Shown in pieces: positions 1 to 8,959 of a DNA stretch of 64,000 nucleotides (position 1 is its first letter; each line of letters starts with the position of its first letter). Source of the stretch: CBDBND01 sp965262665 (GTDB lineage: Bacteria; Pseudomonadota; Alphaproteobacteria; Rhodospirillales; Rhodospirillaceae); contig CBDHFR010000004.1 in assembly GCA_965262665.1 (NCBI GenBank), forward strand, positions 1,054,001-1,118,000, read 5' to 3'. The notes under the pieces were generated by a model. That model did no database searches. It saw only the letters and a list, made by a program, of their open reading frames with translations, and was not told the DNA's origin. The translations under genes and the position numbers were made by a program.

Positions 1-1730
1 CGGTCTTCCTCTTTTTCACGCGCATGCGCCGAAAGTTGCAAGAGGTCGTCAGGCATGTAAATTGCACCCAGGACAGAGTTCCCCGTGATGAACCGGCCAC
101 TGTATGTCTGGACCAAGAGGCCGTTGTCGCCGTTCTTTATATAGTCAGTCTGGATAGTGTGCGTCAGGAAATTGTTGAACGTCCGGAACCTGTTCACCGC
201 GAGGTGGTAGTTCTGAATATTGGAAGCCGTATGAAAGTTCCGTCCTTCCGTTGTCGGCGCGATCAAGTCGTCGTTGATTCTCTTCTCCATGCTTTCTTTG
301 GAGCCGGTGATATCCAAAGAGACCACGCTTCTTTGGTCGAGCGCCGCCTGGGCGCCGTCCGCTTCGTCAACGATCACTAGGTCCATGGTGCGCGCGACCA
401 TCTCGAAGTAACGGATGCTCTCCTGATCCTCCATGAAATGCGGCTGGATCGTCGTATCCGACGAGTGAATGTGCCCCAGCCAGATACTATGGTTGGTCAG
501 TTGCCGGGGTGCTCGCATACGACCGCACCATCTTGCGACGGGACAGCGTAGCGTAGATTCGTGATCTGATTCCGAGCCGTCCTTCTTCATCTTCTTCTGG
601 CGCAGGCTTTGGCAGGGCGGGTCCGTATGCTGGAATGGCGGATTCTCCGTGTCTGGTCCGTTACGGTAAGCATCCAACGGACAGTTGATGCCAAGGAGGT
701 CTGCGCCGTCCATGGTGGTTCCGAACCCGTAGTTTCGCCCCATACTGGCAAGTCGCTCCGCCATCCGGCCCGCATGAGAGAGACGAGTCTGCGTCGTTTG
801 ACCGACCATAAGGCCCACGTTGGCACCGTAGAACCGGAGATCGGATAGCAGATTTAGGGACATCTCGATAGAAGGCAGCAGAACAGCCGCCCGGAATTCG
901 TGACGTGACATCCAGACAAGCACCAGCATGATCAAGGTTGTCTTTCCTGATCCCGGTAGGCCTAGCATGTGCTTCAGTCCGTCTAGGTCGACTTTATCCT
1001 GGGGCACCAGCTTCTTTCCGCAGGGAGCAAGAACATCGAAGCGCCATTCCCGCGTATCAGGGTCGATCAACCGCTTTTGCCAGTTGCCGGGACGCCGCAG
1101 CGGATGGGTGGCATCGATATTGTCCAAATCTTCTGCGATCTTTAGGAGCTCGGAGAGCGGGATAGATATGGGTCCTTGTGGAACCCTGGTCAGGTCGTGA
1201 TAACTGGCTGCTGGAAGTGTGGGCAGGCTCGGAAGGTCTACAGTCACGATCTCTGGTCTCATCTGTGTCCCAAGATTGACGTAAGCTACTTTGCTCATGT
1301 CCGTGTCATGGAACCGGAAACTTCTATACGCGAGCGGATGCGAGATCGCGTTTAGCATTTCCGTAATTACTGGGTCCGTCGGCGAAAGGCGGCGGCGGAA
1401 CGGATAGGGCGAGCGGGGATTGATCTCGTAGGGTGGCTCGATGTAGTTCGGCTCCGGGCAGTTTTCGAATTCCCATTCCAGGCAATCGTTCACTGCGCGC
1501 CGCACACCGCGCCTTTGAGAAACGTCAATCCCCATCAGTCGCAGATTCCAGATGGCCTGTCTTGCTGGAAGAGCGACGGGATGATCGTAAATGGATCCAA
1601 ATCCAGTAGTCAAAACGTCGAATGTACTTAGATTGGTCTGTTTGAGAATATGGTCGGCCACAAGGCACAGCCACTGGGCCCTGAGCGCATCAAGACTCTT
1701 GAAGCCATTGAGTTGCGGACGCTCTCTCAT
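1..1730 (-). CDS. DinG/XPD-like SF2 helicase of a pPIWI-RE-type cassette (3' end off window)
   Basis: One open frame of 576 codons runs from the ATG at 1730 to the left edge without a stop. It has a Walker A motif (GLPGSGKTT, residues 257-265, K263) and a DEAD-box Walker B (VDEAD, 454-458). Between them lie four cysteines (C350, C373, C396, C402), the place where XPD/DinG helicases hold a 4Fe-4S cluster. The first 250 residues are a non-helicase region I cannot name from motifs. The start overlaps the upstream nuclease stop (ATGA), so the two are translationally coupled. Known from comparative genomics: a DinG-type helicase, a REase and a PIWI-RE protein form a conserved three-gene cassette. 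Inference: this is that helicase, unwinding DNA or RNA-DNA hybrids. The PIWI gene itself is not visible and would lie off the left edge. Alternative: another Fe-S helicase in a restriction system. Confidence 0.75.
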   Translation of the reverse strand, partial: MRERPQLNGFKSLDALRAQWLCLVADHILKQTNLSTFDVLTTGFGSIYDHPVALPARQAIWNLRLMGIDVSQRRGVRRAVNDCLEWEFENCPEPNYIEPPYEINPRSPYPFRRRLSPTDPVITEMLNAISHPLAYRSFRFHDTDMSKVAYVNLGTQMRPEIVTVDLPSLPTLPAASYHDLTRVPQGPISIPLSELLKIAEDLDNIDATHPLRRPGNWQKRLIDPDTREWRFDVLAPCGKKLVPQDKVDLDGLKHMLGLPGSGKTTLIMLVLVWMSRHEFRAAVLLPSIEMSLNLLSDLRFYGANVGLMVGQTTQTRLSHAGRMAERLASMGRNYGFGTTMDGADLLGINCPLDAYRNGPDTENPPFQHTDPPCQSLRQKKMKKDGSESDHESTLRCPVARWCGRMRAPRQLTNHSIWLGHIHSSDTTIQPHFMEDQESIRYFEMVARTMDLVIVDEADGAQAALDQRSVVSLDITGSKESMEKRINDDLIAPTTEGRNFHTASNIQNYHLAVNRFRTFNNFLTHTIQTDYIKNGDNGLLVQTYSGRFITGNSVLGAIYMPDDLLQLSAHAREKEED

Positions 1731-2845
1731 GCGCCGCCCCCATGCTTGGCGATGATCTTTGCGATCGCGTCCGAGACTGTTGTGAAAAAAATACCTTTGA
1801 CCGACCCTGCATAAGTCTCCTTAAGCTGCTTCACATATTGCGGGTTCTTTTTCACCTTGGCATCCGGCACAACGAGATACTTCTCCGAGAAGGCGGCGAG
1901 ACCGCCAACGCCCTCGCTCAGCTTCTTTCCGAGGACGACTGGGCTCGTATAGGATTTTGCATCAATGCCGATCTTGAGATTCTTGGTGCCGACGTCGACC
2001 ACATCTTCATTGGGGTAAAGAACGACCTCTACACCTGCATAGGTCAATTCGTCGAAGATCCTGATTTCATCCAGTCCCGGACCGACCCAGAAAGCATTCA
2101 CCGAGCGTTCGACGACATAGTGCGTGCCGGGATCGGCAACCGATACGCGGAGCTTGGGTGTTGGGTTTTCTTCGGCGCACTGTCTAAGGTGGCAACGGCC
2201 GCTCGGATAGCTCGCCTTATCGGGATCGCCCCATAGAAGACCGCCACATCCCTCACAAATCTTAATCTCACCATCGTCCCAGATGGCTGCAACCGGTATG
2301 GGTTCGTAAAATCGTTCGATTTCACGGGCGATAGCAGCACGCCCTCCCTTGGAAACAAATGCTTTCAGGTCAGCAACTGAAACGACAGGGTTTCTGACGA
2401 CAAACCCGCGGATCGCTGTGTAGGCTTCCGCCTTCCTCTTACCGAGGGTCGCGACAGCCGCACGAAGCCTGTTATGCTGCATGTTCTGCAGCGTCTCTAT
2501 TTCACCGCCCAACCTGGCGAGCGCGATGCAGTCGTCCGTCGGTACCCCCAGGTCTCCATCGACCAGAATGGTGTCGCGATATTCGAACTTGGGAACGGCA
2601 AGCGTCGGGATGCCCCAATCGGCGATCGGCTGCGTCGCCATGGCGAGGACATCGTGGATAGAACAACCGAGATCTTCGATTCCATCCTTGAGGCAGATTG
2701 AGGACAGAAGCGCCATTCCGCGACGCAGTTCTCTTGGCATGTTATGGTCTTGCCTGACGATGGACCACTCTTGGGTGGTATCATTTAAGGATACAAAGCC
2801 ACCTGCTAGCGTGTTGACGGTAACAACAGGGTCGTGTTGTGCCAT
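1727..2845 (-). CDS. PD-(D/E)XK nuclease-domain protein of a pPIWI-RE-type cassette
   Basis: A 372-residue protein if it starts at the ATG at 2845, which has a good AGGAG site just upstream; an ATG 21 bases earlier lacks one. Numbered from that earlier ATG, residues 1-200 are a helical N-terminal domain, 204-230 contain a zinc-ribbon-like set (C204-x2-C207, C225, C230), and 265-335 look like a restriction-endonuclease fold: acidic D288/D291 after a beta strand, then IDAK (D302-x-K304) and a strand ending VVPD. It overlaps the downstream helicase gene by four bases. This arrangement matches the REase partner found next to PIWI-RE proteins. Expected role, by inference: cleavage of invading nucleic acid in the cytoplasm together with the helicase and a PIWI protein. 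I recognise the fold and context, not a specific experimentally studied homologue. Confidence 0.7.
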   Translation of the reverse strand: MAQHDPVVTVNTLAGGFVSLNDTTQEWSIVRQDHNMPRELRRGMALLSSICLKDGIEDLGCSIHDVLAMATQPIADWGIPTLAVPKFEYRDTILVDGDLGVPTDDCIALARLGGEIETLQNMQHNRLRAAVATLGKRKAEAYTAIRGFVVRNPVVSVADLKAFVSKGGRAAIAREIERFYEPIPVAAIWDDGEIKICEGCGGLLWGDPDKASYPSGRCHLRQCAEENPTPKLRVSVADPGTHYVVERSVNAFWVGPGLDEIRIFDELTYAGVEVVLYPNEDVVDVGTKNLKIGIDAKSYTSPVVLGKKLSEGVGGLAAFSEKYLVVPDAKVKKNPQYVKQLKETYAGSVKGIFFTTVSDAIAKIIAKHGGGA

Positions 2846-3286
2846 GTTCTCCTCAGTGCCTTTCATTATTTGTCATGACCTACTCCCCGCTGTTTTCTCT
2901 CGTTCAAAACGAGAGTGCGGGATTGATAGTCATTGGTTTCAGACTGGGCAAGGGCCTGCCCCTATCGTTTATGTCATCCGGATGGATTGGTGATGAAGCC
3001 CGCTGAGATGTTGTCTGGCGAATATCCCGCCGGCTAGTTAAACTGGTCTTGAAATCGGGGCGTTCTTCCCCAACGACAGATGCCTCGGAGCGCGATTGCA
3101 TGTCCAGCATAGTCTCTTGCAAAACCCCGACCCACACAGAGTTCTAGAGGCTTCAGAGCACCTCTAAGAATCCACGATATGACAGATAATGATTGGTTAA
3201 GCGGGCTGTGACCTGTTCCTTACGATAACCTCATCCGTTTGAAATGAACACGGTAGATTTCGATTGATTTCCGTTGAACAGGGGCT
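2846..3286. other. Gene-poor gap with IS3-end-like sequences
   Basis: No convincing gene. A sequence near 2875 (TGACCTACTCCCCG) resembles the end of the IS3 fragment at about 3286 (TGACCTGCTCCCCG) and a similar sequence, reversed, near 21230. These look like leftover IS3 terminal repeats. The promoter of the nuclease gene should lie at 2850-2950 but no clear -35/-10 pair stands out. Confidence 0.4.
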
Positions 3287-3680
3287 GACCTGCTCCCCGT
3301 TCGTCCCTCATCTATAATGAGAGTCTGTGGGGTTGATAATCATTTGTTACAGGTTGTTCAAGCGCCTCTGGCGCGGGGACCATGGTTCGTTCACCCGTCC
3401 AGCGCGCTTCTGCGGGCGGTTTGTTTCCAAGCGAGGAATGCGGCCTGACGTTGTTGTAGTCATAGCGCCAGAGCGCCAGCTTAAGGCGGGCATCATCCAG
3501 AGTATCGAACAACTCTTCATTGAGTAGTTCGTCCCTTAGGCTGCCGTTGAATGACTCGATGAAGGCATTCTGCTGCGGCTTGCCCGGATCAATGTAATGC
3601 CAGTCGACGCCGTTTCTGTCGGCCCAACTTAGGATCGCGCAGCTGGTGAACTCCTTGTCATAGCACGTAACGAAGGTTGT
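3287..3680 (-). pseudogene. IS3-family transposase OrfB, C-terminal fragment
   Basis: The minus-strand frame ending at 3312 encodes the last 120 or so residues of an IS3 OrfB: WHYIDPGKPQQNAFIESFNG carries the catalytic E, followed by the usual C-terminal NVRPHSSLGNKPPAEA motif. The conserved CDNGTEFTS is degraded to CYDKEFTS. Upstream it is cut by the IS110 fragment at about 3680. The element's outer end appears to be near 3286. Confidence 0.8.
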
Positions 3681-4226
3681 TTCTGATGGAGGTCGTGACC
3701 ACCTGCGGCGCATTACGACGCAGGCAGGTGGCCACGACCGGCCAGCAGGTCTCTACGGTGGTTTTACGAACCACACCGCAGAGGAGACCGGCCATGGCCG
3801 AGAAGAAGATTACGCCTGAGAACACCGTTCTTGTAGCTGTCGATATCGCCAAGCACCGCAACGAGGTGCTGATCGCGGAGCCAAGCCGCCGCCGCAGGCA
3901 GTGCATGGTGATCCTTAACACCCGCGAGGATCACGATCGGCTTATCGCCATGCTGCGATCCTACCAGTTGCCGGTCCAAGTCGGGTTCGAGGCAACGGGT
4001 AACTACTACTACCGGCCATTGGCCTGGCGTCTCCATGAAGCCGGTTTCGACCTCAGTCTGCTCTCTTCGCTGGCGCTGTCGAGAACCCGCGAAGCGATCC
4101 ACAACGGCTGGGACAAGAACGATCCGAAGGATGCCCAGGTTATGCTGCACATGCTCCAAACCGGCGTCTGTCAGACCTATCACGATCCGCTCGCCGCAGG
4201 GCTGAATGACGTCCAAGAGCTAGCGA
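3681..4226 (+). pseudogene. IS110-family transposase, N-terminal fragment
   Basis: Starting at ATG 3794, preceded by GGAG, the frame gives an IS110/IS1111-type N-terminus: VAVDIAKHRNEV carries the first acidic residue of the DEDD RuvC-like domain, then GFEATGNYYYRPLA and KNDPKDAQVML. Similarity stops after NDVQEL near 4226, so the C-terminal serine domain is missing. The element's 5' flank reaches back to about 3681, where it interrupts IS3 sequence. Confidence 0.85.
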
Positions 4227-4430
4227 TTACAATTACGTGCGTCCGCACTCGGATATCTCACACCCGCGGCCTGCGCCGCGGCGTTGCAATCCAAACGGAA
4301 TGACGCACTTAAATGCCTTGACGGCTCCGCAAATCACCCAGTTGAACAACCCGCGCAAATGCGCAAAATGCAACCGGCGGCTCTAGATCACTTTGGATGA
4401 TCGGTGGGGGTCACGGCAGGAGTGATAGTA

Positions 4431-5177
4431 ATGAGGGCTTGGGTGATCGGATTTGCTTTGATGCTTGTTTCGGAATCTAGCCGTGCTGGCGTTTACGAGG
4501 TGCCATTGTTTTTCAGTGCAGACAATCGCACCCATATCAGTTTTTTGGATTTAAAACGGGATTTTGTAAGCATAAATTTAACAAGGGTTGATGCTTTCTT
4601 CGGCAGAACCCCGCCACCACAGCAAATTACGATTACGGGCTACGATGATGAAGGTACTGAGTACGGTCCTATTCATTTGGACCCACCAGAGGAGCACGGA
4701 TTTCGGGGAGTGCAGTGGCCCATTCTTTATTCCCGAGATATTGAGAACGGAAACGTGACAAAGGGACTGATCGGAGGTCTGGGCGACGGCGTTGGTAATT
4801 GGCGCCTAGTTCTCACAGCAAACGACAATTACCTTCAGGTACAGTCTTATGCCGGAAGCCTGACAGGTAGCGTATTCGCGCCAATGAATGAATTGGCAAG
4901 GTCGTATCGGTCTAACTCGGGCACCACTCACATTGTCCCTTTGTTAACCCACCCTAACGATATAGCTCGAATGGGCATCGTGCGCATCTTTAACCGCAAA
5001 GATCACTACGTGCGGGTACAGCTAATAACTCAGAGGTTCGGCAATGGAGCTTGGTGCGACATCCCACCTTATGCTGTCTTAACCAAAGACGGGACGGAGA
5101 TTTACGATCTTCTCTACAACAAATATGGGCCGCCTGGAGAAGGGCAAAATATGGACCTGGAGGTAAGAGCTGTCTGA
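4431..5177 (+). CDS. Secreted beta-sandwich repeat protein, 3' end cut by IS3
   Basis: From ATG 4431 the product starts with a hydrophobic signal peptide (residues 1-20, probably cleaved after SSRA). The body has a pattern I have seen in secreted repeat proteins: ITITGYDDEGTEYGPI, then DIENGNVTKGLIGGLGDGVG, then WRLVLTAN, then a second start of the same unit near VRIFNR. This suggests one full and one partial beta-sandwich repeat of roughly 120 residues. The frame crosses the left end of the IS3 copy at 5171 and stops at 5177, so the C-terminus is lost. Base composition is lower in GC than the cas genes. Function unknown; probably periplasmic, outer-surface or secreted. Confidence 0.55.
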   Translation: MRAWVIGFALMLVSESSRAGVYEVPLFFSADNRTHISFLDLKRDFVSINLTRVDAFFGRTPPPQQITITGYDDEGTEYGPIHLDPPEEHGFRGVQWPILYSRDIENGNVTKGLIGGLGDGVGNWRLVLTANDNYLQVQSYAGSLTGSVFAPMNELARSYRSNSGTTHIVPLLTHPNDIARMGIVRIFNRKDHYVRVQLITQRFGNGAWCDIPPYAVLTKDGTEIYDLLYNKYGPPGEGQNMDLEVRAV

Positions 5178-5257
5178 CGTCAGCGCCTTTGGGACAAATT
5201 GAGGTAATTGCATAACGGAGGATTTCTGGCTCATCGTAGTGACCGAAGGGAACGAAG

Positions 5258-5632
5258 ATGAGACAGAAATTAATGAGCAAGAACGACCCGGCGGAGAGAA
5301 CGGTTCGGGATATTCGGCGCAAGACACGCAAGCAGTATACGGCTGAGGAGAAGATCCGGATCGTGGTGTCGGGCCTGCGCGGCGAGGAGAGCATCGCCGC
5401 CTTGTGCCGCCGCGAGGGCATCGCCGAGGGTCTGTATTACAGCTGGTCGAAAGAGTTTTTGGAAGCGGGCAAGAAGCGGCTCGCCGGCGACACCGGGCGC
5501 CAAGCGACCTCGGGCGAGGTTAAAGGCCTCCGCCAGGAGATGCGCGACTTGAAGGAGTTGGTCGCCGAACTTTCGCTGGAGAACCGTCTTCTCAAAAAAA
5601 ACATGCTCGGGCACGGGGGAGACGAGGAATGA
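5258..5632 (+). CDS. IS3-family OrfA (helix-turn-helix, leucine zipper)
   Basis: A 124-residue OrfA with a helix-turn-helix around residues 25-70 (TAEEKIRIVVSGLRGEE, then IAALCRREGI) and a C-terminal leucine-zipper-like stretch (LKELVAELSLENRLLKK). It ends after a run of eight A. The stop overlaps the orfB start (ATGA at 5629). In IS3 elements a -1 ribosomal slip in such an A-run makes the OrfAB transposase; copy B has nine A and encodes the fusion directly. Confidence 0.9.
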   Translation: MRQKLMSKNDPAERTVRDIRRKTRKQYTAEEKIRIVVSGLRGEESIAALCRREGIAEGLYYSWSKEFLEAGKKRLAGDTGRQATSGEVKGLRQEMRDLKELVAELSLENRLLKKNMLGHGGDEE

Positions 5633-6608
5633 GGTATCGCGCATCCGAGAAGCTGGAGATCATCCGCCTGGTCGAGCAGTCCCACCTGGGCGTCGGGTCC
5701 ACTTTGGACAAGCTGGGCATTCCGAAGACCACCTTTTATCGCTGGTACGATCGTTTTCTGGCCTTTGGCGACGCCGGTCTTGAGGATCGCAACAGCAGCC
5801 CGGGCCGGGTATGGAACCGGATCCCGGATGATGTCCGGGGGCAGATCATCGATCTTGCCCTGGAGGAGACACAACTGTCGCCCCGGGAACTGGCCGTCAG
5901 GTTTACGGACACCAGGGGCTACTTTGTCTCGGAAGCCTCGGTTTATCGGCTTCTCAAAGCCCACGACCTGATCACCAGCCCCGCTTTCGTGATCATCAAG
6001 GCAGCCGATGAGTTCCGCGACAAGACCACGGCGCCGAACCAGCTGTGGCAGACCGACTTCACCTATCTCAAGGTCATCGGCTGGGGCTGGTTTTATCTGT
6101 CGACCATCTTGGACGACTATTCCCGCTACATCATTGCTTGGAAGCTCTGCACCAACATGACGGCGGACGATGTGACGGCAACACTGAAGTTGGCGCTAGA
6201 AGCCTCAGGCTGCAATCGCGCCAATGCCGTCCACAAGCCGAGGCTGCTCAGCGACAACGGCTCGTCCTATATCTCCAGCGATCTGGCTGAATGGCTCGGG
6301 GACCACGGTATGGATCACGTTCGGGGCGCACCGTATCACCGCAAACCCAGGGCAAGATCGAGCGCTGGCATCAAACGCTGAAGAACCGGATCCTGCTTGA
6401 AAATTATTATCTACCCGGCGATCTCGAAAACCAGATCAGCGCCTTCGTCGATCGCTACAACAACCAACGCTACCACGAGAGCATCGGCAACGTAACTCCA
6501 GCCGACGCCTACTTTGGACGCCACACCGCCATCATCGAAAAGAGAAAAAAGATCAAAAAACTGACCACCCAAAACCGCCGCTTGAACCATCAACGCCAAG
6601 CGGCTTAA
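5629..6608 (+). pseudogene. IS3-family OrfB (DDE transposase), frameshifted
   Basis: Encodes an rve-type DDE transposase: first D in QTDFTYLK, second in LLSDNGSSY, E in GKIERWHQTLK. One C is missing near 6339 relative to copy B, so the frame from 5629 ends at 6381 in unrelated residues and the catalytic E lies in another frame (6291-6608). The copy is therefore probably inactive unless supplied in trans by copy B. Confidence 0.9.
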
Positions 6609-6681
6609 CATCAAACAAAGATGAGCCCGATCCTCCCTTATGAAACACGCTCAACAGTCCCATTTGTTTTGATGACGGACA

Positions 6682-7522
6682 CCAGGATATTTACGACCAT
6701 TTGCGCAAGGGAGGAATGGCTGAAGATGAAGCCCTGGCGGCGGCGCGCGGCATTGCCGGAGTTTTCGGTAAAATCCGGAGTGAAAAGGACTCTAACCCCA
6801 CTTTCATTGAGCAGCTTGCCTTCGTTTCGCCCGAAGAACGGGCGGAAGCCTTAGCGCTCGCCGACCGCGCACTTGCCGGAGAATCGATCGAGCCGAAGGC
6901 CGACGACATCATGCAACAGGCCGATACGGCCGCCGACATCGCCATGTTCGGCCGTATGCTGGCCGACAACCCGAAATTCAACCGCGAAGCCGCCGTCCAA
7001 GTCGCTCACGCCATAACCACCCATCGCGCGATGGCGGAGGATGACTACTACACCGCGGTCGACGACCTGAAATCGCGCGGTGAGGCCGAGGACGCCGGCG
7101 CTGGGTTTATAGGCGTCCAGGAATTCGGCGCCGGCGTCTTCTATCTCTATATCTGTGTTGACCGTGATCTCCTGCTTCACAACCTTGACGATACGCGGGC
7201 GCTCAGAGACGCGAGTCTAGCCGCCCTGGTCGAGGCGTCCGCGACGGTGGGACCGAGGGGCAAGCAAGCGAGTTTCGCGAGTCGCGCGCGCGCCCTATAT
7301 ATCCTCGGCGAGAAGGGAGCGGCGCAACCGCGGAGCCTTGCCGCCGCCTTCCTGAAACCGGTCTCCGGCGATGATCACGGCACCGGCTCCATCAAAGCGG
7401 TGGAGGATTTTCGAGGCCAGCTGGATAAGGCCTATGGGCCTTGCGCGGAAGAGAGTTACGCCATGAACTGTCTGACCGGAGACGGCACTTTGCCCGGTCT
7501 GATCGAATTTGCAGTGAGCTGA
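6682..7522 (+). pseudogene. cas7e: Type I-E Cas7 (Cse4/CasC) lacking its N-terminus
   Basis: From the IS3 end the frame reads QDIYDHLRKGG and continues to a stop at 7522. It contains conserved Cas7e stretches: HAITTHRAMAEDDYYTAVDDL, then GAGFIGVQEFGAGVFYLY, and a C-terminal region matching CasC. About 60-80 N-terminal residues, including the backbone-forming ISSQSLKRA-type region, have been replaced by the insertion. The first in-frame ATG (about 6716) could still allow a shortened protein. Cas7 normally forms the six-subunit backbone of Cascade along the crRNA. Loss of its N-terminus should prevent assembly. It is followed four bases later by cas5e. Confidence 0.9.
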
Positions 7523-7526
7523 CACC

Positions 7527-8258
7527 GTGCGGTTTCTGATGTTCACCCTCTACGCGCCAATGGGCTCGCTTGGTGAAATTGCTGTCGGTGAACGCCGCAT
7601 GGGCTGGGCCCGGCCTGGGCGCTCCGCGGTGCTTGGACTGGCCGCCGCCGCGCTGGGCTTTGAGCGTGTCGACGAGGAGGCGCATGGGACCCTGGAAGCA
7701 GGGCTTTTCTATGCTGTTAGAACGGATGCTCCAGGCAGGCCCTTTATCGACTATCACACGGCGCAAGCCCCCAAGGCTCGGCGGGGCCGGACGTTTGCCA
7801 CCCGCCGTGAAGAACTGGCAGCAGACGACCTCCATACCATTCTTTCCAGCCGAGAATGGCGGACGGACGCTTGCTTTACGATTGCGCTGTGGCCACGCCG
7901 GGACGCCACGGCCGACATCGACGCGATAGCTGCCGCATTGCAGCACCCCCGATTTACCCTCTATCTCGGCCGCAAATCGGCGCCGCTCGGCTTACCGCTC
8001 AACCCAGGCATCATCGAGGCCGAGACGTTCATGGACGCATTCGCGGGCCGGCGGCCAAACAAAGTAGAAGAAGCGATCCTGAAGCATATCCGCACCGGCG
8101 TTGCGGCGCGGTCTGAAATCGCCTTCGACCGGGACGCGCCGAACGCTCCCGCCGAAGCGCGCATCGAACGCAGGCGTGATGCCGTTCTAAGCCGCAAACG
8201 CTGGCAATTCGACGACCGGCTAGAGGGCGTCGTCGATAACCCAGAAGGCGGCGAATGA
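7527..8258 (+). CDS. cas5e: Type I-E CRISPR protein Cas5e (CasD)
   Basis: A 243-residue protein starting at GTG 7527, four bases after cas7. The N-terminus (FTLYAPMGSLGEIAVGERR, then GWARPGRSAVLGLAAAALG) is the typical Cas5e RAMP start, and a central FIDYHTAQAP segment is also characteristic. Cas5e caps the 5' handle of crRNA in Cascade. The end overlaps cas6e by four bases (ATGA). Length is close to the E. coli protein (224 residues). The frame is intact. Confidence 0.93.
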   Translation: MRFLMFTLYAPMGSLGEIAVGERRMGWARPGRSAVLGLAAAALGFERVDEEAHGTLEAGLFYAVRTDAPGRPFIDYHTAQAPKARRGRTFATRREELAADDLHTILSSREWRTDACFTIALWPRRDATADIDAIAAALQHPRFTLYLGRKSAPLGLPLNPGIIEAETFMDAFAGRRPNKVEEAILKHIRTGVAARSEIAFDRDAPNAPAEARIERRRDAVLSRKRWQFDDRLEGVVDNPEGGE

Positions 8259-8959
8259 TGATGGCCGAGCTTTATCTCTCCCGTGTCCGGATCAAGAACG
8301 ACGCCTCGGTGGCGGCGCTGTTGCCATTGTTGCTGCCAAGCGGCGGCGAAGGCGGACAGGCGCAGCATCCTGGACATCATCTTGTCTGGTCCCTCTTTGC
8401 CGACGGACCGGACCGGCACCGTGATTTCCTGTGGCGTGAGATGGAGCAACAGGGCACCTTCCTGATCCTGTCCGCACGCGCGCCTGTGGATCGCCACGAA
8501 CTGTTCGAGATCGACGAACCGAAACCGTTTGCCCCGATGCTCACGGCGGGAGACCGGCTGCGTTTTTCGCTGCGCGCTAATCCGGTGGTTCGCCGCAGCG
8601 ACCCTTCGCGCCGCCATTCCGTCAAACACGACGTGGTCATGGACGCGTTGCGCTCCCGCCCCAGCGGAGAGCGGGCTGAATTTCGTCAGGAGGTCATGCG
8701 CGAGCAGGGTCTGGGATGGCTCAAGCGCCAAGCCGGCAAGGCCGGATTCACATTTCAGCCTGACGATGTCGGGATCGACGGCTATCGCCAACACCATGTT
8801 TCACGAAAAGGACGGGCGGCGGCAATATCGTTCGCGACGTTGGACTTCGATGGCATTTTGGACGTGCGCGATCCCACCGAATTCCTATCGGGGATCGCTC
8901 AGGGCTTCGGTGCCGCAAAAGCCTACGGTTGCGGTCTGATGCTCATTCGTAGGGCGTGA
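8255..8959 (+). CDS. cas6e: Type I-E crRNA endoribonuclease Cas6e (CasE)
   Basis: A 234-residue tandem-RAMP protein. H41 in GHHLVW aligns with the catalytic histidine of CasE, RANP lies at about residue 107, and a glycine-rich loop (GIAQGFGAAKAYGCG, about 212-226) is near the C-terminus. Cas6e cuts each CRISPR repeat at the base of its hairpin and stays bound to the crRNA 3' end. Three ATG codons lie at the start (8255, 8258, 8261) and any could be used. Overlap with cas1 (GTGA) indicates coupled translation. Because this gene is intact, array processing is still plausible although interference genes are missing. Confidence 0.93.
   Translation: MMMAELYLSRVRIKNDASVAALLPLLLPSGGEGGQAQHPGHHLVWSLFADGPDRHRDFLWREMEQQGTFLILSARAPVDRHELFEIDEPKPFAPMLTAGDRLRFSLRANPVVRRSDPSRRHSVKHDVVMDALRSRPSGERAEFRQEVMREQGLGWLKRQAGKAGFTFQPDDVGIDGYRQHHVSRKGRAAAISFATLDFDGILDVRDPTEFLSGIAQGFGAAKAYGCGLMLIRRA

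Larger units (their letters stand above)
5171..6681 (+). mobile_element. IS3-family element, copy A (1511 bp)
   Basis: Both ends were set by comparison with copy B at 54797-56309. They are imperfect inverted repeats, TGTCTGACGTCA at the left and TGATGACGGACA at the right. Copy A is two bases shorter than copy B, exactly explained by one fewer A in the frameshift run and one missing C in orfB. No target-site duplication is visible: the left flank ends AAGAGC and the right flank starts CCAGGA. The left flank is a truncated secreted protein and the right flank is a cas7 gene lacking its 5' end, so insertion was accompanied by loss of adjacent DNA. Confidence 0.9.
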
